This document shows, in pieces, positions 18,315-26,285 of a DNA stretch of 49,582 bases. The DNA lies in contig JAJFGK010000040.1 in the NCBI GenBank assembly GCA_021776195.1, forward strand, positions 1-49,582, read 5' to 3'. Below the pieces are notes generated by a model, which was not told the origin of the DNA, ran no database searches, and saw nothing but the letters and a program-made list of their open reading frames with translations. Source of the DNA: Kiloniellaceae bacterium. Its GTDB lineage: Bacteria; Pseudomonadota; Alphaproteobacteria; Kiloniellales; Kiloniellaceae. The position numbers and the translations under genes were made by a program. Numbering within the stretch: position 1 is the stretch's first letter; the number at the start of each line of letters is the position of its first letter.

Positions 18315-19340
18315 TTAGCCCCAGGGGCCGCGCCGCCCCGGTTTCTCGCCGCGGCGCCGGATCTGGCCGCCGGAGGGCGCGGACATCTTGTCCGTGGCGG
18401 AAGGCGCTTCCTCCGCGAACTTCGAGACGGTGGGCCGGATCGGGCCGCGTCCGCGGTTCACGGTCTGCGCCTCGGCGTGGCGCGCATGGCTGCGGTCGGC
18501 GTGGACCAGGCCGGCCATTTCCTCCAGCCGGGCGATCCGCTTGGCGGTCGAGGGGTGGGTGGTGAAGAGGCCGTCGACCTTGCTGGCATGCAGGGGGTTG
18601 ATGATGAAGAGGTGTGCCGTGGCCGGGTTGGCCTCGGCCTCGCGGTAGTCGCTGCCCCGGGCGATCTGCTCGATCTTGCGCAGCGCCGAGGCCAGGGCCA
18701 GGGGTTGGCCGGAGATCTCGGCGCCGCCGCGGTCGGCGGCGTACTCCCGGCTGCGCGAAATCGCCATCTGCACCACCATCGCCGCCAGCGGCGCCAGGAT
18801 CATCATCGCCAGGGTGCCGATGAAGCCCAGGGGGTTGTTGCGGTTGCCGCCGAAAAAGAGCGCGAAGTTGGCCAGCATCGAAATCGCGCCGGCAAGCGTC
18901 GCGGTGACGGTCATGGTCAAGGTGTCGCGATTGCGCACGTGGGCCAGCTCATGGGCCATGACGCCGGCCAGCTCGTCCCGGGTCAGGCGCGCCATCAGGC
19001 CGGTGGTCGCGGCGACCGCCGCGTTCTCGGGGTTGCGGCCGGTGGCAAAGGCGTTGGGCTGTGGATTGTCGATGATATAGACCTTGGGCATGGGCAGGCC
19101 AGCGCGCTGGGCGAGCGCGGCCACCAGACGATAGAATTCCGGCGCGCCGGCCTCGTCGACCTGGCGCGCCTTGTAGAGCCGCAAGACGACCTTGTCGGAA
19201 TTCCAGTAGGCATAGGCGTTCATCGCCAGGGCGATGACGAAAGCAATGGCCATGCCAGCCTCGCCACCCAGGAGGAATCCGGCGCCCAGGAAGATCGCCG
19301 TCATGGCGGCCAGCAGAAGGAAGGTGCGGAGTGTATTCAT
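18315..19340 (-). CDS. htpX: Membrane zinc metalloprotease HtpX
   Basis: 341 aa M48B protease that degrades damaged inner-membrane proteins. Two N-terminal transmembrane helices (residues 5-45), [15 protein letters not shown], the zinc site HELAH at residues 130-134, then two further hydrophobic segments and the third zinc ligand in [27 protein letters not shown] is the usual HtpX C-terminal signature. A basic, Pro/Gly-rich tail of about 65 residues ends in RRGPWG, as in other alphaproteobacterial HtpX. The start lies 68 bp from the arm of the inverted-repeat element, which therefore occupies its upstream region. Confidence 0.96.
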   Translation of the reverse strand: MNTLRTFLLLAAMTAIFLGAGFLLGGEAGMAIAFVIALAMNAYAYWNSDKVVLRLYKARQVDEAGAPEFYRLVAALAQRAGLPMPKVYIIDNPQPNAFATGRNPENAAVAATTGLMARLTRDELAGVMAHELAHVRNRDTLTMTVTATLAGAISMLANFALFFGGNRNNPLGFIGTLAMMILAPLAAMVVQMAISRSREYAADRGGAEISGQPLALASALRKIEQIARGSDYREAEANPATAHLFIINPLHASKVDGLFTTHPSTAKRIARLEEMAGLVHADRSHARHAEAQTVNRGRGPIRPTVSKFAEEAPSATDKMSAPSGGQIRRRGEKPGRRGPWG

Positions 19341-19408
19341 GATGCTGAGGTAAGCACGAATCGAGGGCGATCAAGCCTTGGCGGGCCAGGGCCTGCGTGC
19401 CATATCTT

Positions 19409-19687
19409 GTACCGACTATCACAGTAGGATGCGTCGTATGACGACTTGGCAAGGTTTTCGGCAAAGAACGGGGGGGCGAGATGATGCCCTGCATCACGAG
19501 CGGCCCGGTCTGCCGCCCAAAGCCACGGGGGCCGAAAGCCTCGCCAAGTCGCCCTTCGGGTCGCCTCGGCGCCCGACCGGGTGCGTCAACGCCGCTCACC
19601 GATGGCTGGCATCGCTGTCGCGACGCTTCCTTCCCGGATCGAACGCCGAGACGATCAGACGATGCATCCTACTGTGATAGTCGGTAC
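19409..19687. repeat. 279-bp element bounded by perfect 24-bp inverted repeats with a nested hairpin
   Basis: The arm 19409-19432 (starting GTACCGACTATC) is the exact reverse complement of 19664-19687 (ending GATAGTCGGTAC). Inside, 19442-19462 pairs with 19531-19551 at 19 of 21 positions (CGACTTGGCAAGG arm), leaving a 68-base loop. The element fills the divergent spacer between htpX and the DUF1674 gene and ends 4 bp before the latter's ATG. No target duplication or transposase is visible. It could be a MITE-like or REP-type sequence, or a regulatory cruciform. Confidence 0.8.
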
Positions 19688-19691
19688 TAGC

Positions 19692-19919
19692 ATGGACCGA
19701 AAGTTTACCGCCCACCAGCCCGCCGCCGCGCCAACGGCCCGCGCCAAGCCGGCGATGTCCCGCGCGCAGCCGCCACAGGGAACCACCCCGGCGGCCGGGG
19801 GGCAGGCCAAGACCGAGACCACGGCCCCCAAGCCAAAGCAGGAGATCGGCGGCCCCAGCGGTCCCGAGCCGACCCGCTATGGCGACTGGGAGCGCAAGGG
19901 TATCTGTGTCGATTTTTAG
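19692..19919 (+). CDS. DUF1674 protein, succinate dehydrogenase assembly factor 4-like
   Basis: 75 aa. The disordered Ala/Pro/Lys-rich N-terminus leads to the C-terminal signature EIGGPSGPEPTRYGDWERKG followed by CVDF, diagnostic of DUF1674/SdhAF4. Eukaryotic SDHAF4 binds flavinated SdhA and helps assemble succinate dehydrogenase; the bacterial protein is inferred to do likewise. ATG 19692 is chosen because the family signature is near the C-terminus and sequence upstream belongs to the inverted repeat. Its 5' untranslated region is essentially the repeat arm. Divergent from htpX, a linkage common in alphaproteobacteria. Confidence 0.85.
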   Translation: MDRKFTAHQPAAAPTARAKPAMSRAQPPQGTTPAAGGQAKTETTAPKPKQEIGGPSGPEPTRYGDWERKGICVDF

Positions 19920-19947
19920 CCATCTTTTATGAGGGAGTGGCGCCGGG

Positions 19948-20235
19948 ATGGAGCAAGGCCGGCTTGACGAACATCGTCGTCGTATCGATCAACTCGACGA
20001 CCAGATCGTGGAACTGCTTGGCACGCGCTTTGCCGTGGTGCGGGAGGTCGCGGCGCTGAAAGGGCGAGAAGGCATCCCGGCGCGCCTGCCGGACCGTATC
20101 GAAGAGGTCTGCGCGCGCAATGCCGCGCGCGGCTCGCGGCTTGGTCTCGATCCCGAATTCGTCCGCGGCCTCTACGCCACGATCATCGACGAGGCCTGTC
20201 GCCTGGAAGACACCATGATGGAGTCCGACAACTAG
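19948..20235 (+). CDS. Chorismate mutase, AroQ class
   Basis: 95 aa all-helical monofunctional chorismate mutase, converting chorismate to prephenate for Phe/Tyr synthesis. Helix 1 reads HRRRIDQLDDQIVELLGTRF, with the arginine and helix pattern of the AroQ fold; VVREVAALKG supplies the active-site lysine, and RLPDRIEEV the second conserved segment. Length matches the free-standing enzyme. A GAGGGAG ribosome binding site lies 11 bp before ATG. It begins 28 bp after the DUF1674 stop, so they probably share a transcript. Confidence 0.92.
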   Translation: MEQGRLDEHRRRIDQLDDQIVELLGTRFAVVREVAALKGREGIPARLPDRIEEVCARNAARGSRLGLDPEFVRGLYATIIDEACRLEDTMMESDN

Positions 20236-20248
20236 GCCGTGACGGCGG

Positions 20249-21607
20249 TTAGAGCGACTTTCCCCGGGCCAGGCGCGGCAGGTCGCCCAGGGTACCCATC
20301 GCATGCTGCACGAACACCCGCTTGAGAGGCGGCAGGCGGTTGACCGCCGCCAGACCCAAATCGCGGGCCAGGCGCAATGGCTTCGAATCATTGGAAAAGA
20401 GCCGGTTCAGCAGATCCGTCGCGGCGACCAGTGCGGTATTGTCGAAGCGCCGCCAGCGTTCATAACGCTCCAGCAGGTCGCTGGCGCCGATGTCGAGGCC
20501 GAGCCGGCGGGCGTCGACGATAGCCTCCGCCAAGGCGGCGACGTCGCGGATGCCCAGGTTCAAACCCTGTCCCGCGATCGGATGGATCGCGTGGGCGGCG
20601 TCGCCGATCAGCGCCAGACGGTGGCCGCTGTAGCGCTGGGCGTGCACCAGGGAAAGTGGATAGCTCCAGCGTCGTCCGGCGACCTGAAGCGCACCCAGCG
20701 AGTCGCCGAAGCAACGGGTCATCTCGGCGGCGAAGTCGGTATCGTCCAGCGCCATCATTTGCGGCGCCAGGTCCCGGCGCTCGGTCCAGACCAGCGACGA
20801 GCGATGCCGCGTCGGCCCGCCCGCCTCCAGGGGCCCATCCACCATGGGCAGGAGGGCAAAGGGGCCGGCCGGCAGGAAATGCTCATGGGCCACCGCGCCG
20901 TGGGGCTGTTCGTGAGCGACCGTGGCGACGATGCCGACCTGGGGATAGTCCCAGCGATTGACCGCGATCCCGGCGGCCTCGCGCAGCGGCGAAAAGCGCC
21001 CGTCGGCGGCGACGAGAAGCTGCGCCGTCACCGCGCCGCCGCCCTCGAGCCGCGCCAAGACCCGGCCCCGCTCACGAGTGATCTCACCGGCTCGGCAGGG
21101 CGCCAGAAAACGAAGGTTCGGCAGCTCCGCGACCCGAGCCAGACAGGCCTGGCGCAGAACCCGATTCTCGACAATCGCGCCCATGGCGGCGGCGCCGCTT
21201 GCGCCCTCGGCGGCACCCGGCTCGCCAATGTCCGCCGGCCCGTAGTGCAGGAAGAAGGGCGCGGCCCGTGCCGCTTCGCCCAGGGCCGCGGGGCGGCCGT
21301 CGGAAACACGGATCTCTTCGATGGGCTGGGCCTGGTCCGTCGCCCGCGACCAGATGCCCAGGCTGTCGAGTATGCGCTGGGAACCCCGGGAGATGGCCGA
21401 AGTCCGCCCGTCGTAGGCCGCCGCCGTCGTCTGGGTCGGGTCGTCCCGGTCGACCAGCACCACCGCCAGCCCGGCGTCTGCCAGGGCGGTGGCCAGGGAC
21501 AGCCCGACGAGACCGCCGCCGACGATGAGGACTTCGGTACTCAGGGTTTGATCCGGAAGGGCACCGCTATCGGTCACGCTCGCCTGCCGCTCCTTGGTGG
21601 TCGTCAT
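20249..21607 (-). CDS. UbiH/UbiF/VisC-family FAD-dependent ubiquinone-biosynthesis hydroxylase
   Basis: 452 aa flavoprotein monooxygenase. FAD ADP-binding motif VLIVGGGLVGLSLATALADA near residue 27, and the second FAD motif ALIGDAAHAIHPIAGQGLN followed by LGIRDVAALAEAI, the hallmark of the UbiH/COQ6 family that hydroxylates the ubiquinone ring precursor. Ring position (C5, C6 or C1) cannot be assigned by eye; alphaproteobacteria often use one broad-specificity UbiL/UbiH enzyme. ATG 21607 (MTTTKERQ) was preferred to the ORF maximum because the extra residues have no family likeness. It converges with the chorismate mutase gene and is divergent from amtB. Confidence 0.9.
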   Translation of the reverse strand: MTTTKERQASVTDSGALPDQTLSTEVLIVGGGLVGLSLATALADAGLAVVLVDRDDPTQTTAAAYDGRTSAISRGSQRILDSLGIWSRATDQAQPIEEIRVSDGRPAALGEAARAAPFFLHYGPADIGEPGAAEGASGAAAMGAIVENRVLRQACLARVAELPNLRFLAPCRAGEITRERGRVLARLEGGGAVTAQLLVAADGRFSPLREAAGIAVNRWDYPQVGIVATVAHEQPHGAVAHEHFLPAGPFALLPMVDGPLEAGGPTRHRSSLVWTERRDLAPQMMALDDTDFAAEMTRCFGDSLGALQVAGRRWSYPLSLVHAQRYSGHRLALIGDAAHAIHPIAGQGLNLGIRDVAALAEAIVDARRLGLDIGASDLLERYERWRRFDNTALVAATDLLNRLFSNDSKPLRLARDLGLAAVNRLPPLKRVFVQHAMGTLGDLPRLARGKSL

Positions 21608-21787
21608 GATGACAAGATCGGTCGCCGGTGCGGCCCTGTCCAGCCTTTCGATCAAATGATGAATTTTTGAGCAGGACAATCCGGCAGCCTAATAATTAGA
21701 CATAATCAGTCCGCCCAGCTCTTCATGATTTCGGCAAAGCATCTTTAACTAACTGATATCTATTATATCATTGCGGTGCAACAGAAG

Positions 21788-21803
21788 TGGCATGGTTCTT
21801 GAA
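21788..21803 (+). promoter_or_regulatory. Sigma-54 (RpoN) promoter of amtB
   Basis: TGGCATGGTTCTTGAA fits the sigma-54 consensus TGGCACG-N4-TTGCW at 10 of 12 fixed positions, with correct -24/-12 spacing. It lies 57 bp upstream of the amtB start in an otherwise AT-rich spacer. A GGTGCA half-site of the NtrC type sits just upstream at 21775-21780. Nitrogen-limitation control through NtrC is the established mode for amtB genes, which supports the call. Confidence 0.65.
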
Positions 21804-21859
21804 TTCTTAGTCCCCGAACCGTCGAACCAAAACCACAGGCAAGCCCGCGGGGGAAAACC

Positions 21860-23230
21860 ATGTCGATATATCGAATTCTACGGGCCGCGGCCCCCGCGGC
21901 TCCCATCGTCGCGGCAATCCAGGCTCTATCGGCGGGCCCGGCAGCCGCGGCGCTGTCGCAAGAGACCGCCTTCGTCTTCAACTCATTCGCCTTTCTGATC
22001 CATGGCGTGCTGGTCATGTTCATGGCGGCCGGCTTCGCGATGCTGGAGGCCGGCCTGGTCCGAGCCAAGAACACCGCGACCATCTGCCTCAAGAACATCG
22101 CCCTCTATGCCCTGGCCGGCATCGCCTTTTATCTGGTCGGCTACAATCTGATGTACCTGGACGTGTCCCCCGACGGGGTTATCGGGACCTTTTCGCTGCT
22201 CTACAACCCCGCCGAGGCCGAACTCGCCTTGATCAACGCGCAAGAGGCCAGCGACGAATTGATCGCCGCCGCCACGGCCGGTGGTTATGCCTCGATGTCG
22301 GACTGGTTCTTCCAGATGGTCTTCGTCGCGACCACCGCCTCGATCGTGTCCGGCACCCTGGCCGAGCGCATCAAGGTGATGCCCTTCCTGGTCTTCATCG
22401 CGGTCCTTACCGCCTTCATCTACCCGATCCAGGCCTCCTGGACCTGGGGTCAGGGCTGGCTCGCGACCATGGGCTTTTCGGATTTCGCCGGATCGACCAT
22501 CGTCCATTCGGTCGGCGGCTGGGCCGCCCTGGTCGGCGCCCTGGTGCTGGGTCCCCGGCGCGGCAAGTACGATGCCCAGGGCCGGGTGCTGCCCCTGCCG
22601 GGCGCCAACCTGCCGCTGGCGACGCTCGGCACCTTCGTCCTTTGGATGGGCTGGTTCGGTTTCAACGGCGGCTCGCAGCTTGCGCTGGGCTCGGCCCTGG
22701 ATGTCAGCGCCATGGCGATCGTCTACGTCAACACGAATCTGGCCGCGGCGGGCGGCGTGCTGGCGGCGATGGGCCTGACCCAGGTGCTCTACAGGAAGCT
22801 CGACCTGACCATGGCCCTGAACGGCGCCCTGGCCGGCCTGGTGGCGATCACCGCCGGCCCGGATCTGCAGAACCATCTCCACGCGATCATCGTCGGCGCC
22901 ATCGGCGGCCTGTTGGCGGTGCTCTCGGTGCCGCTGCTCGACCGCTTGAAGATCGACGATGTGGTGGGCGCGATCCCGGTCCATCTGGTGGCGGGCATCT
23001 GGGGCACCCTGGCGGTCGGCATCTTCGGCGCCGGCAACCTGGTCACCCAGGTCATCGGCATCCTGGCCGTGGCCGCCTTCGTCATCGTCTCGAGCGGTCT
23101 GGTCTGGATGGCCCTGAAGGCCACGGTCGGAATTCGGGTCGACGACGAGGGCGAGGCGCTCGGCCTCGACCGCCTGGAGCTGGGCCTGGAGGCCTATCCC
23201 GAGTTCGGCCGCGGCTCGCAGACGTTCTAA
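21860..23230 (+). CDS. amtB: Ammonium transporter
   Basis: 456 aa, about eleven transmembrane helices after a signal-like hydrophobic N-terminus (residues 8-31). Amt hallmarks: AGFAMLEAGLVRAKNTA, FVATTASIVSGTLAERIK, twin pore histidines in STIVHSVGGWAALVGALVLG and VGAIPVHLVAGIWGTLA, and GTFVLWMGWFGFNGGS. Conducts ammonium across the inner membrane; normally gated by a GlnK PII protein, but no glnK is adjacent here. Preceded by the sigma-54 promoter and followed by a strong stem-loop. Confidence 0.96.
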   Translation: MSIYRILRAAAPAAPIVAAIQALSAGPAAAALSQETAFVFNSFAFLIHGVLVMFMAAGFAMLEAGLVRAKNTATICLKNIALYALAGIAFYLVGYNLMYLDVSPDGVIGTFSLLYNPAEAELALINAQEASDELIAAATAGGYASMSDWFFQMVFVATTASIVSGTLAERIKVMPFLVFIAVLTAFIYPIQASWTWGQGWLATMGFSDFAGSTIVHSVGGWAALVGALVLGPRRGKYDAQGRVLPLPGANLPLATLGTFVLWMGWFGFNGGSQLALGSALDVSAMAIVYVNTNLAAAGGVLAAMGLTQVLYRKLDLTMALNGALAGLVAITAGPDLQNHLHAIIVGAIGGLLAVLSVPLLDRLKIDDVVGAIPVHLVAGIWGTLAVGIFGAGNLVTQVIGILAVAAFVIVSSGLVWMALKATVGIRVDDEGEALGLDRLELGLEAYPEFGRGSQTF

Positions 23231-23249
23231 CACGTCGAGGAGGGAGTCC

Positions 23250-23284
23250 GCGACAGAGGGGGCAGGGGAATCTGTCGCCCCCTC
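23250..23284 (+). terminator. Overlapping stem-loops downstream of amtB
   Basis: Two mutually exclusive 8-bp perfect stems: GCGACAGA (23250-23257) with TCTGTCGC (23271-23278), and GAGGGGGC (23256-23263) with GCCCCCTC (23277-23284). The second, GC-rich stem is followed by GCTTGTT, a weak T-containing tail. Probable amtB terminator. The 119-bp direct repeat begins on the next base. Confidence 0.5.
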
Positions 23285-23403
23285 GCTTGTTCCCCGTTAT
23301 CGGCCCGGCTAGACTCGCGGAACCATTCCGTCCACCAGAAGGAACGCCCCGCTTGGCCGAGCCCCGCGACTACCGCGCCTTTCATCCCTTCGTGCACCTG
23401 AAC
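23285..23403 (+). repeat. Direct repeat copy A (119 bp) at the left edge of the island
   Basis: Equal in length to 26402-26520 and identical at 111 of 119 positions; six of the eight differences fall in the first 23 bases, leaving 2 differences in the remaining 96. The copy contains the ribosome binding site, TTG start and 17 codons of the downstream aminotransferase gene. After 23403 the two copies diverge abruptly. Confidence 0.92.
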
Positions 23404-23436
23404 ACTTGGTTCACTCTTCGGGCGCGGCTGTGTTGA
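23353..23436 (+). pseudogene. Truncated 5' end of the aminotransferase gene
   Basis: From TTG 23353, preceded by AGAAGGAA, the frame reads LAEPRDYRAFHPFVHLN, matching the start of the intact aminotransferase at 26470 with one substitution (H for R). It then runs into unrelated sequence (TWFTLRARLC) and stops at 23436. This is the 5' stump left, or duplicated, when the island inserted. It still has a usable ribosome binding site, so a 27-residue peptide could be made. Confidence 0.85.
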
Positions 23437-23488
23437 TGTATTCAATGGTTTTAGGCGCAATTGGTCCCTGCGCTCTTGGGCATGTTTG

Positions 23489-24562
23489 TCAGATGTTTCC
23501 ATGAGTGAAAACCTTCGCATCAACAACTCGGTTGCCCAATAACCTAGCGCTCCCTACCTCAATTAAATCGATAAACTGCCGGGCATCCGAAAAGTAATTC
23601 TTGAAAGCCTCACGAACATCCCCCGGCTTGTCGCCCTTGACGAGTACGATGTCCAATCCTGGGTGCTTCTGTTCGAGTGCAAATAAGTCACGTAGCGCAG
23701 CCGTCGCATATGGATAAGAGCGGACTTCTAATCCGCTTTCATCTTTGGCGTCTTCTTTGAAGATCAATATGATATTTTTATTGGTCGATATCTCGCGATC
23801 TGCGGCATTCAACCCGCGCAACATCCTCATAAAATCCAACTCTTGATCAAGTGCAACGAATTGCTCAACAACCGCTTCGTCGCCCAGATCGGGCAAGCTC
23901 GACGTCATATTTTCAAATGCGCGCGATATGATCTCACTGGCCAATCTCAAAATTCTTCTAATCCGAACGTCACCCCGATTAAACTTTGGCTGATTTTCTG
24001 TCAGAAATCCGACCACCTCGACACACGTTGCCCATGCATGCTGATAGATAGTGCGATACTGAAGCTCGATTAGAAGTCCCTTGCGATCACGACCAATCTC
24101 CGATTTCACGTCGTAAGCATAAACATCATGGATGCCGCGGTACCCGCTGTCCTTTGGGTGAGCGATGTAATCATACTTATCCTGATCGTTCTTAGGTTTG
24201 TGATTGAACCGTGCCCCGTGGATCGCCCCCCGAAAGTCACGAAGCTCGTCTATTGATTCAAAGACCAAACGACATCCCGCCACATCGTCCATGCGACCAA
24301 GCTGCATTTTTGGGAAGCGATTGAGTTTATCAAATATAGTACGCTTACGCTTATGTCTCTGTGCCACAACGATGTTTTTGTCGCGAGTACGGTTGCGTAG
24401 GAACGCCTGAAATGAATTAATTACGTGCCTATGAGCCTCGCGCCACGTATCTATTACCGCGAGGTCATCCTCAGTTGCGGTGTCTTCACGAACGTGAATA
24501 CCCGCTCTGGTCACCCGCTGTCGCGAACCGCCGGGGAAACTTGGTCTCGCACCATTGGTCAA
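23489..24562 (-). CDS. RelA/SpoT-domain nucleotide pyrophosphokinase (alarmone-synthetase-like), island gene 1
   Basis: 357 aa from TTG 24562, chosen because GAGGAG lies 7 bp upstream and the resulting N-terminus (TNGARPSFPGGSRQRVTRAG) leads straight into the family's usual start; an ATG at 24667 would give 392 aa. Synthetase motifs are complete: VAQRHKRKRTIFDKLNRF, GRMDDVAGCRLVF (metal-binding Asp region), YDYIAHPKDSGYRGIH (G-loop-like tyrosine and nucleotide site), and IELQYRTIYQHAWA with the catalytic glutamate. No HD hydrolase, TGS or ACT domain is present, so it resembles a stand-alone synthetase. A C-terminal region of about 120 residues (LDIVLVKGDKPGDVREAFKN) is shared by the larger RelA/SpoT-domain proteins. 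It could make (p)ppGpp/(p)ppApp or pyrophosphorylate tRNA as toxic small alarmone synthetases do; this is inference. Base composition is nearer the host than its partner's. Confidence 0.85.
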   Translation of the reverse strand: MTNGARPSFPGGSRQRVTRAGIHVREDTATEDDLAVIDTWREAHRHVINSFQAFLRNRTRDKNIVVAQRHKRKRTIFDKLNRFPKMQLGRMDDVAGCRLVFESIDELRDFRGAIHGARFNHKPKNDQDKYDYIAHPKDSGYRGIHDVYAYDVKSEIGRDRKGLLIELQYRTIYQHAWATCVEVVGFLTENQPKFNRGDVRIRRILRLASEIISRAFENMTSSLPDLGDEAVVEQFVALDQELDFMRMLRGLNAADREISTNKNIILIFKEDAKDESGLEVRSYPYATAALRDLFALEQKHPGLDIVLVKGDKPGDVREAFKNYFSDARQFIDLIEVGSARLLGNRVVDAKVFTHGNI

Positions 24563-24826
24563 GTGCACTCTCCTCAGCAAATCGGTGCCAGCCCCATTGA
24601 GCCATTTCCTTAATGCTTTAGCAAACGGCCGAAACTCGCCGCATGAGCTCACCAAATCGGGCAGCACAATTCACGATCTACAAATTACGACACTCCGACC
24701 GGATAACTCTCGGAATGACTGCGAATAAGGCCAATGGAGGGCTCTCAATCTGCAAAAAACAAGCTAGGCGATGCAAAGAGACCTTGTCAGTAGGGAGGGG
24801 CTTGGAAGCGTGGTGAGCCGCCGAGA

Positions 24827-24857
24827 TTGCATTTCGCTCCCCTATACATAATATAGG
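24827..24857 (+). promoter_or_regulatory. Putative promoter with overlapping palindrome for the KAP NTPase gene
   Basis: TTGCAT (24827-24832) and TAATAT (24849-24854) are spaced by 16 bp, a reasonable sigma-70-type match reading toward the NTPase. The -10 is embedded in the palindrome CCTATACATAATATAGG (24841-24857, 6-bp arms, 5-base centre), which could be an operator. The rest of the 24563-24956 spacer shows no gene. Confidence 0.4.
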
Positions 24858-24956
24858 TTGATATTCACGCCAATTGCATTAAGAAAGATCAAGCAAGTGG
24901 TGACGTAAGTTGTTTGTTTCGGCATGTTTGGTTGGAGTGTTTTGATTGAGCGGCAA

Positions 24957-26285
24957 ATGAAATTAACGCCCACGCCAATTGAAATCGAACAGTATGAAGG
25001 ATTCACTCCGGAGAAGGATATTTTCCGCCGGAGTGCATTTGCTGAAGAGCTCAGCAAGTTGGTGATCACCAATAGTGATGAACTTGTCATAGCTTTGAAT
25101 GCTCCATGGGGAGAGGGTAAAACCACGTTCGTAAAAATGTGGCGTGGAATGCTTCGTGAAAAACAAATCGAAAGCATATATTTCGATGCGTATAGTAACG
25201 ACTTTCTCGAAGATCCATTTTTGGCCTTGGTTGGAGAGGTATACTCACTTCTAGGACAGGATGATGATAAAAAATTTCAATTGGAATTCAAGAAAAAGGC
25301 TGTTTCAGCAATAAAGACCTTCGGTAGAGTGGGTGTAAGGATCGGCGTTAGAGCGGCGACAGCAGGCTTGCTAGACGGTACAGTAATTGAAGGCGCGGGC
25401 GCAGAGAATGAGCTCTCTGATTTGGCGGACTCACAATTCTCGAGGCTTTTAGAATCCATTGAACAAGATAAACAAAACTTGCAGGAGTTCAGAAAAGTAT
25501 TGCGAAAAGCTGCAAATGATATTGGAAACGGTGAAAAAATAATCTTCATAATTGATGAGCTTGATAGATGTAGACCGACATTTGCGTTAGATATATTGGA
25601 AAAGATAAAGCACATCTTGTCTACGAAGGAGATTGTTTTTGTTCTGGTCGTGAACAGAGAGCAAATAGGTGAAATTATTAAATCGAGATATGGGCGTGGC
25701 GTTGACCCTTCGCGCTACTTACAAAAGTTTATACATTTATGGGTAGATCTTCCAAAACAAAGAGACCAAACCAGAAGTGATTCTGTGATTTATTTGCATA
25801 ATTGTTTGAATAGAATGGACTTTGAAGTCGAAACAAGCTCTCAACAATACAGTATTCGTGTACTCGAGGATATGATAAAATACTATAATTTATCTTTGAG
25901 AGAGGTAGAGAGATGCCTTTCTTGTTATGCAATTATTCACAATCTGACAAAAGGAGAACTAAATTCGGAATATATATTGATTTCTATTTATCTATGTATT
26001 GTCAAATGCCGCTATCCTGAAACATACAAAAAGCTGGCAGATGGCAGGGCTTCTTTCGAGCCGGTATTTGAAGAAACCGAATTGCACTATCTCAAAGAGG
26101 AGTATTGGGAGGAAGGTAGACCAGAGAATCATCATCTGTGCTGGTTGCTGCGATACCATCTTGCAGACGCAGAGGAGGCTGCGAAACTTTTAGAAAAAGG
26201 AGACTTTAGGGATGCGAGAGGGCACCGGGGCGCCCCCATAGTGGAGATATGCAGATGGCTGGAGACCTTCAAACAGAATAACTGA
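24957..26285 (+). CDS. KAP-family P-loop NTPase, island gene 2
   Basis: 442 aa from ATG 24957 (an ATG at 24924 would add 11 residues); MKLTPTPIEIEQYEGFTPEK is how many KAP proteins start. Walker A ALNAPWGEGKTTFVKMW is at about residues 48-64, Walker B IIFIIDELDRCRPTFALDIL near 195-214, with the KAP-typical ELDRCRP. Sensor-like FVLVVNREQIGEIIKSRYG and KFIHLWVDLP follow, then a helical C-terminal region. The segment between Walker A and B, where many KAP proteins carry transmembrane helices, has only a mild hydrophobic patch (VGVRIGVRAATAGLL), so it is probably soluble. KAP NTPases include PifA, the F-plasmid protein that excludes phage T7. Codon use is AT-rich (many ATA, AGA, AAA), unlike the chromosome. 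Divergent from the RelA/SpoT-like gene. Confidence 0.88.
   Translation: MKLTPTPIEIEQYEGFTPEKDIFRRSAFAEELSKLVITNSDELVIALNAPWGEGKTTFVKMWRGMLREKQIESIYFDAYSNDFLEDPFLALVGEVYSLLGQDDDKKFQLEFKKKAVSAIKTFGRVGVRIGVRAATAGLLDGTVIEGAGAENELSDLADSQFSRLLESIEQDKQNLQEFRKVLRKAANDIGNGEKIIFIIDELDRCRPTFALDILEKIKHILSTKEIVFVLVVNREQIGEIIKSRYGRGVDPSRYLQKFIHLWVDLPKQRDQTRSDSVIYLHNCLNRMDFEVETSSQQYSIRVLEDMIKYYNLSLREVERCLSCYAIIHNLTKGELNSEYILISIYLCIVKCRYPETYKKLADGRASFEPVFEETELHYLKEEYWEEGRPENHHLCWLLRYHLADAEEAAKLLEKGDFRDARGHRGAPIVEICRWLETFKQNN

Noticed and set aside
24957..26285. Transmembrane insertion in the KAP NTPase
   Set aside because: The region between Walker A and B (VGVRIGVRAATAGLL) contains charged residues and is too short for the usual helix pair.
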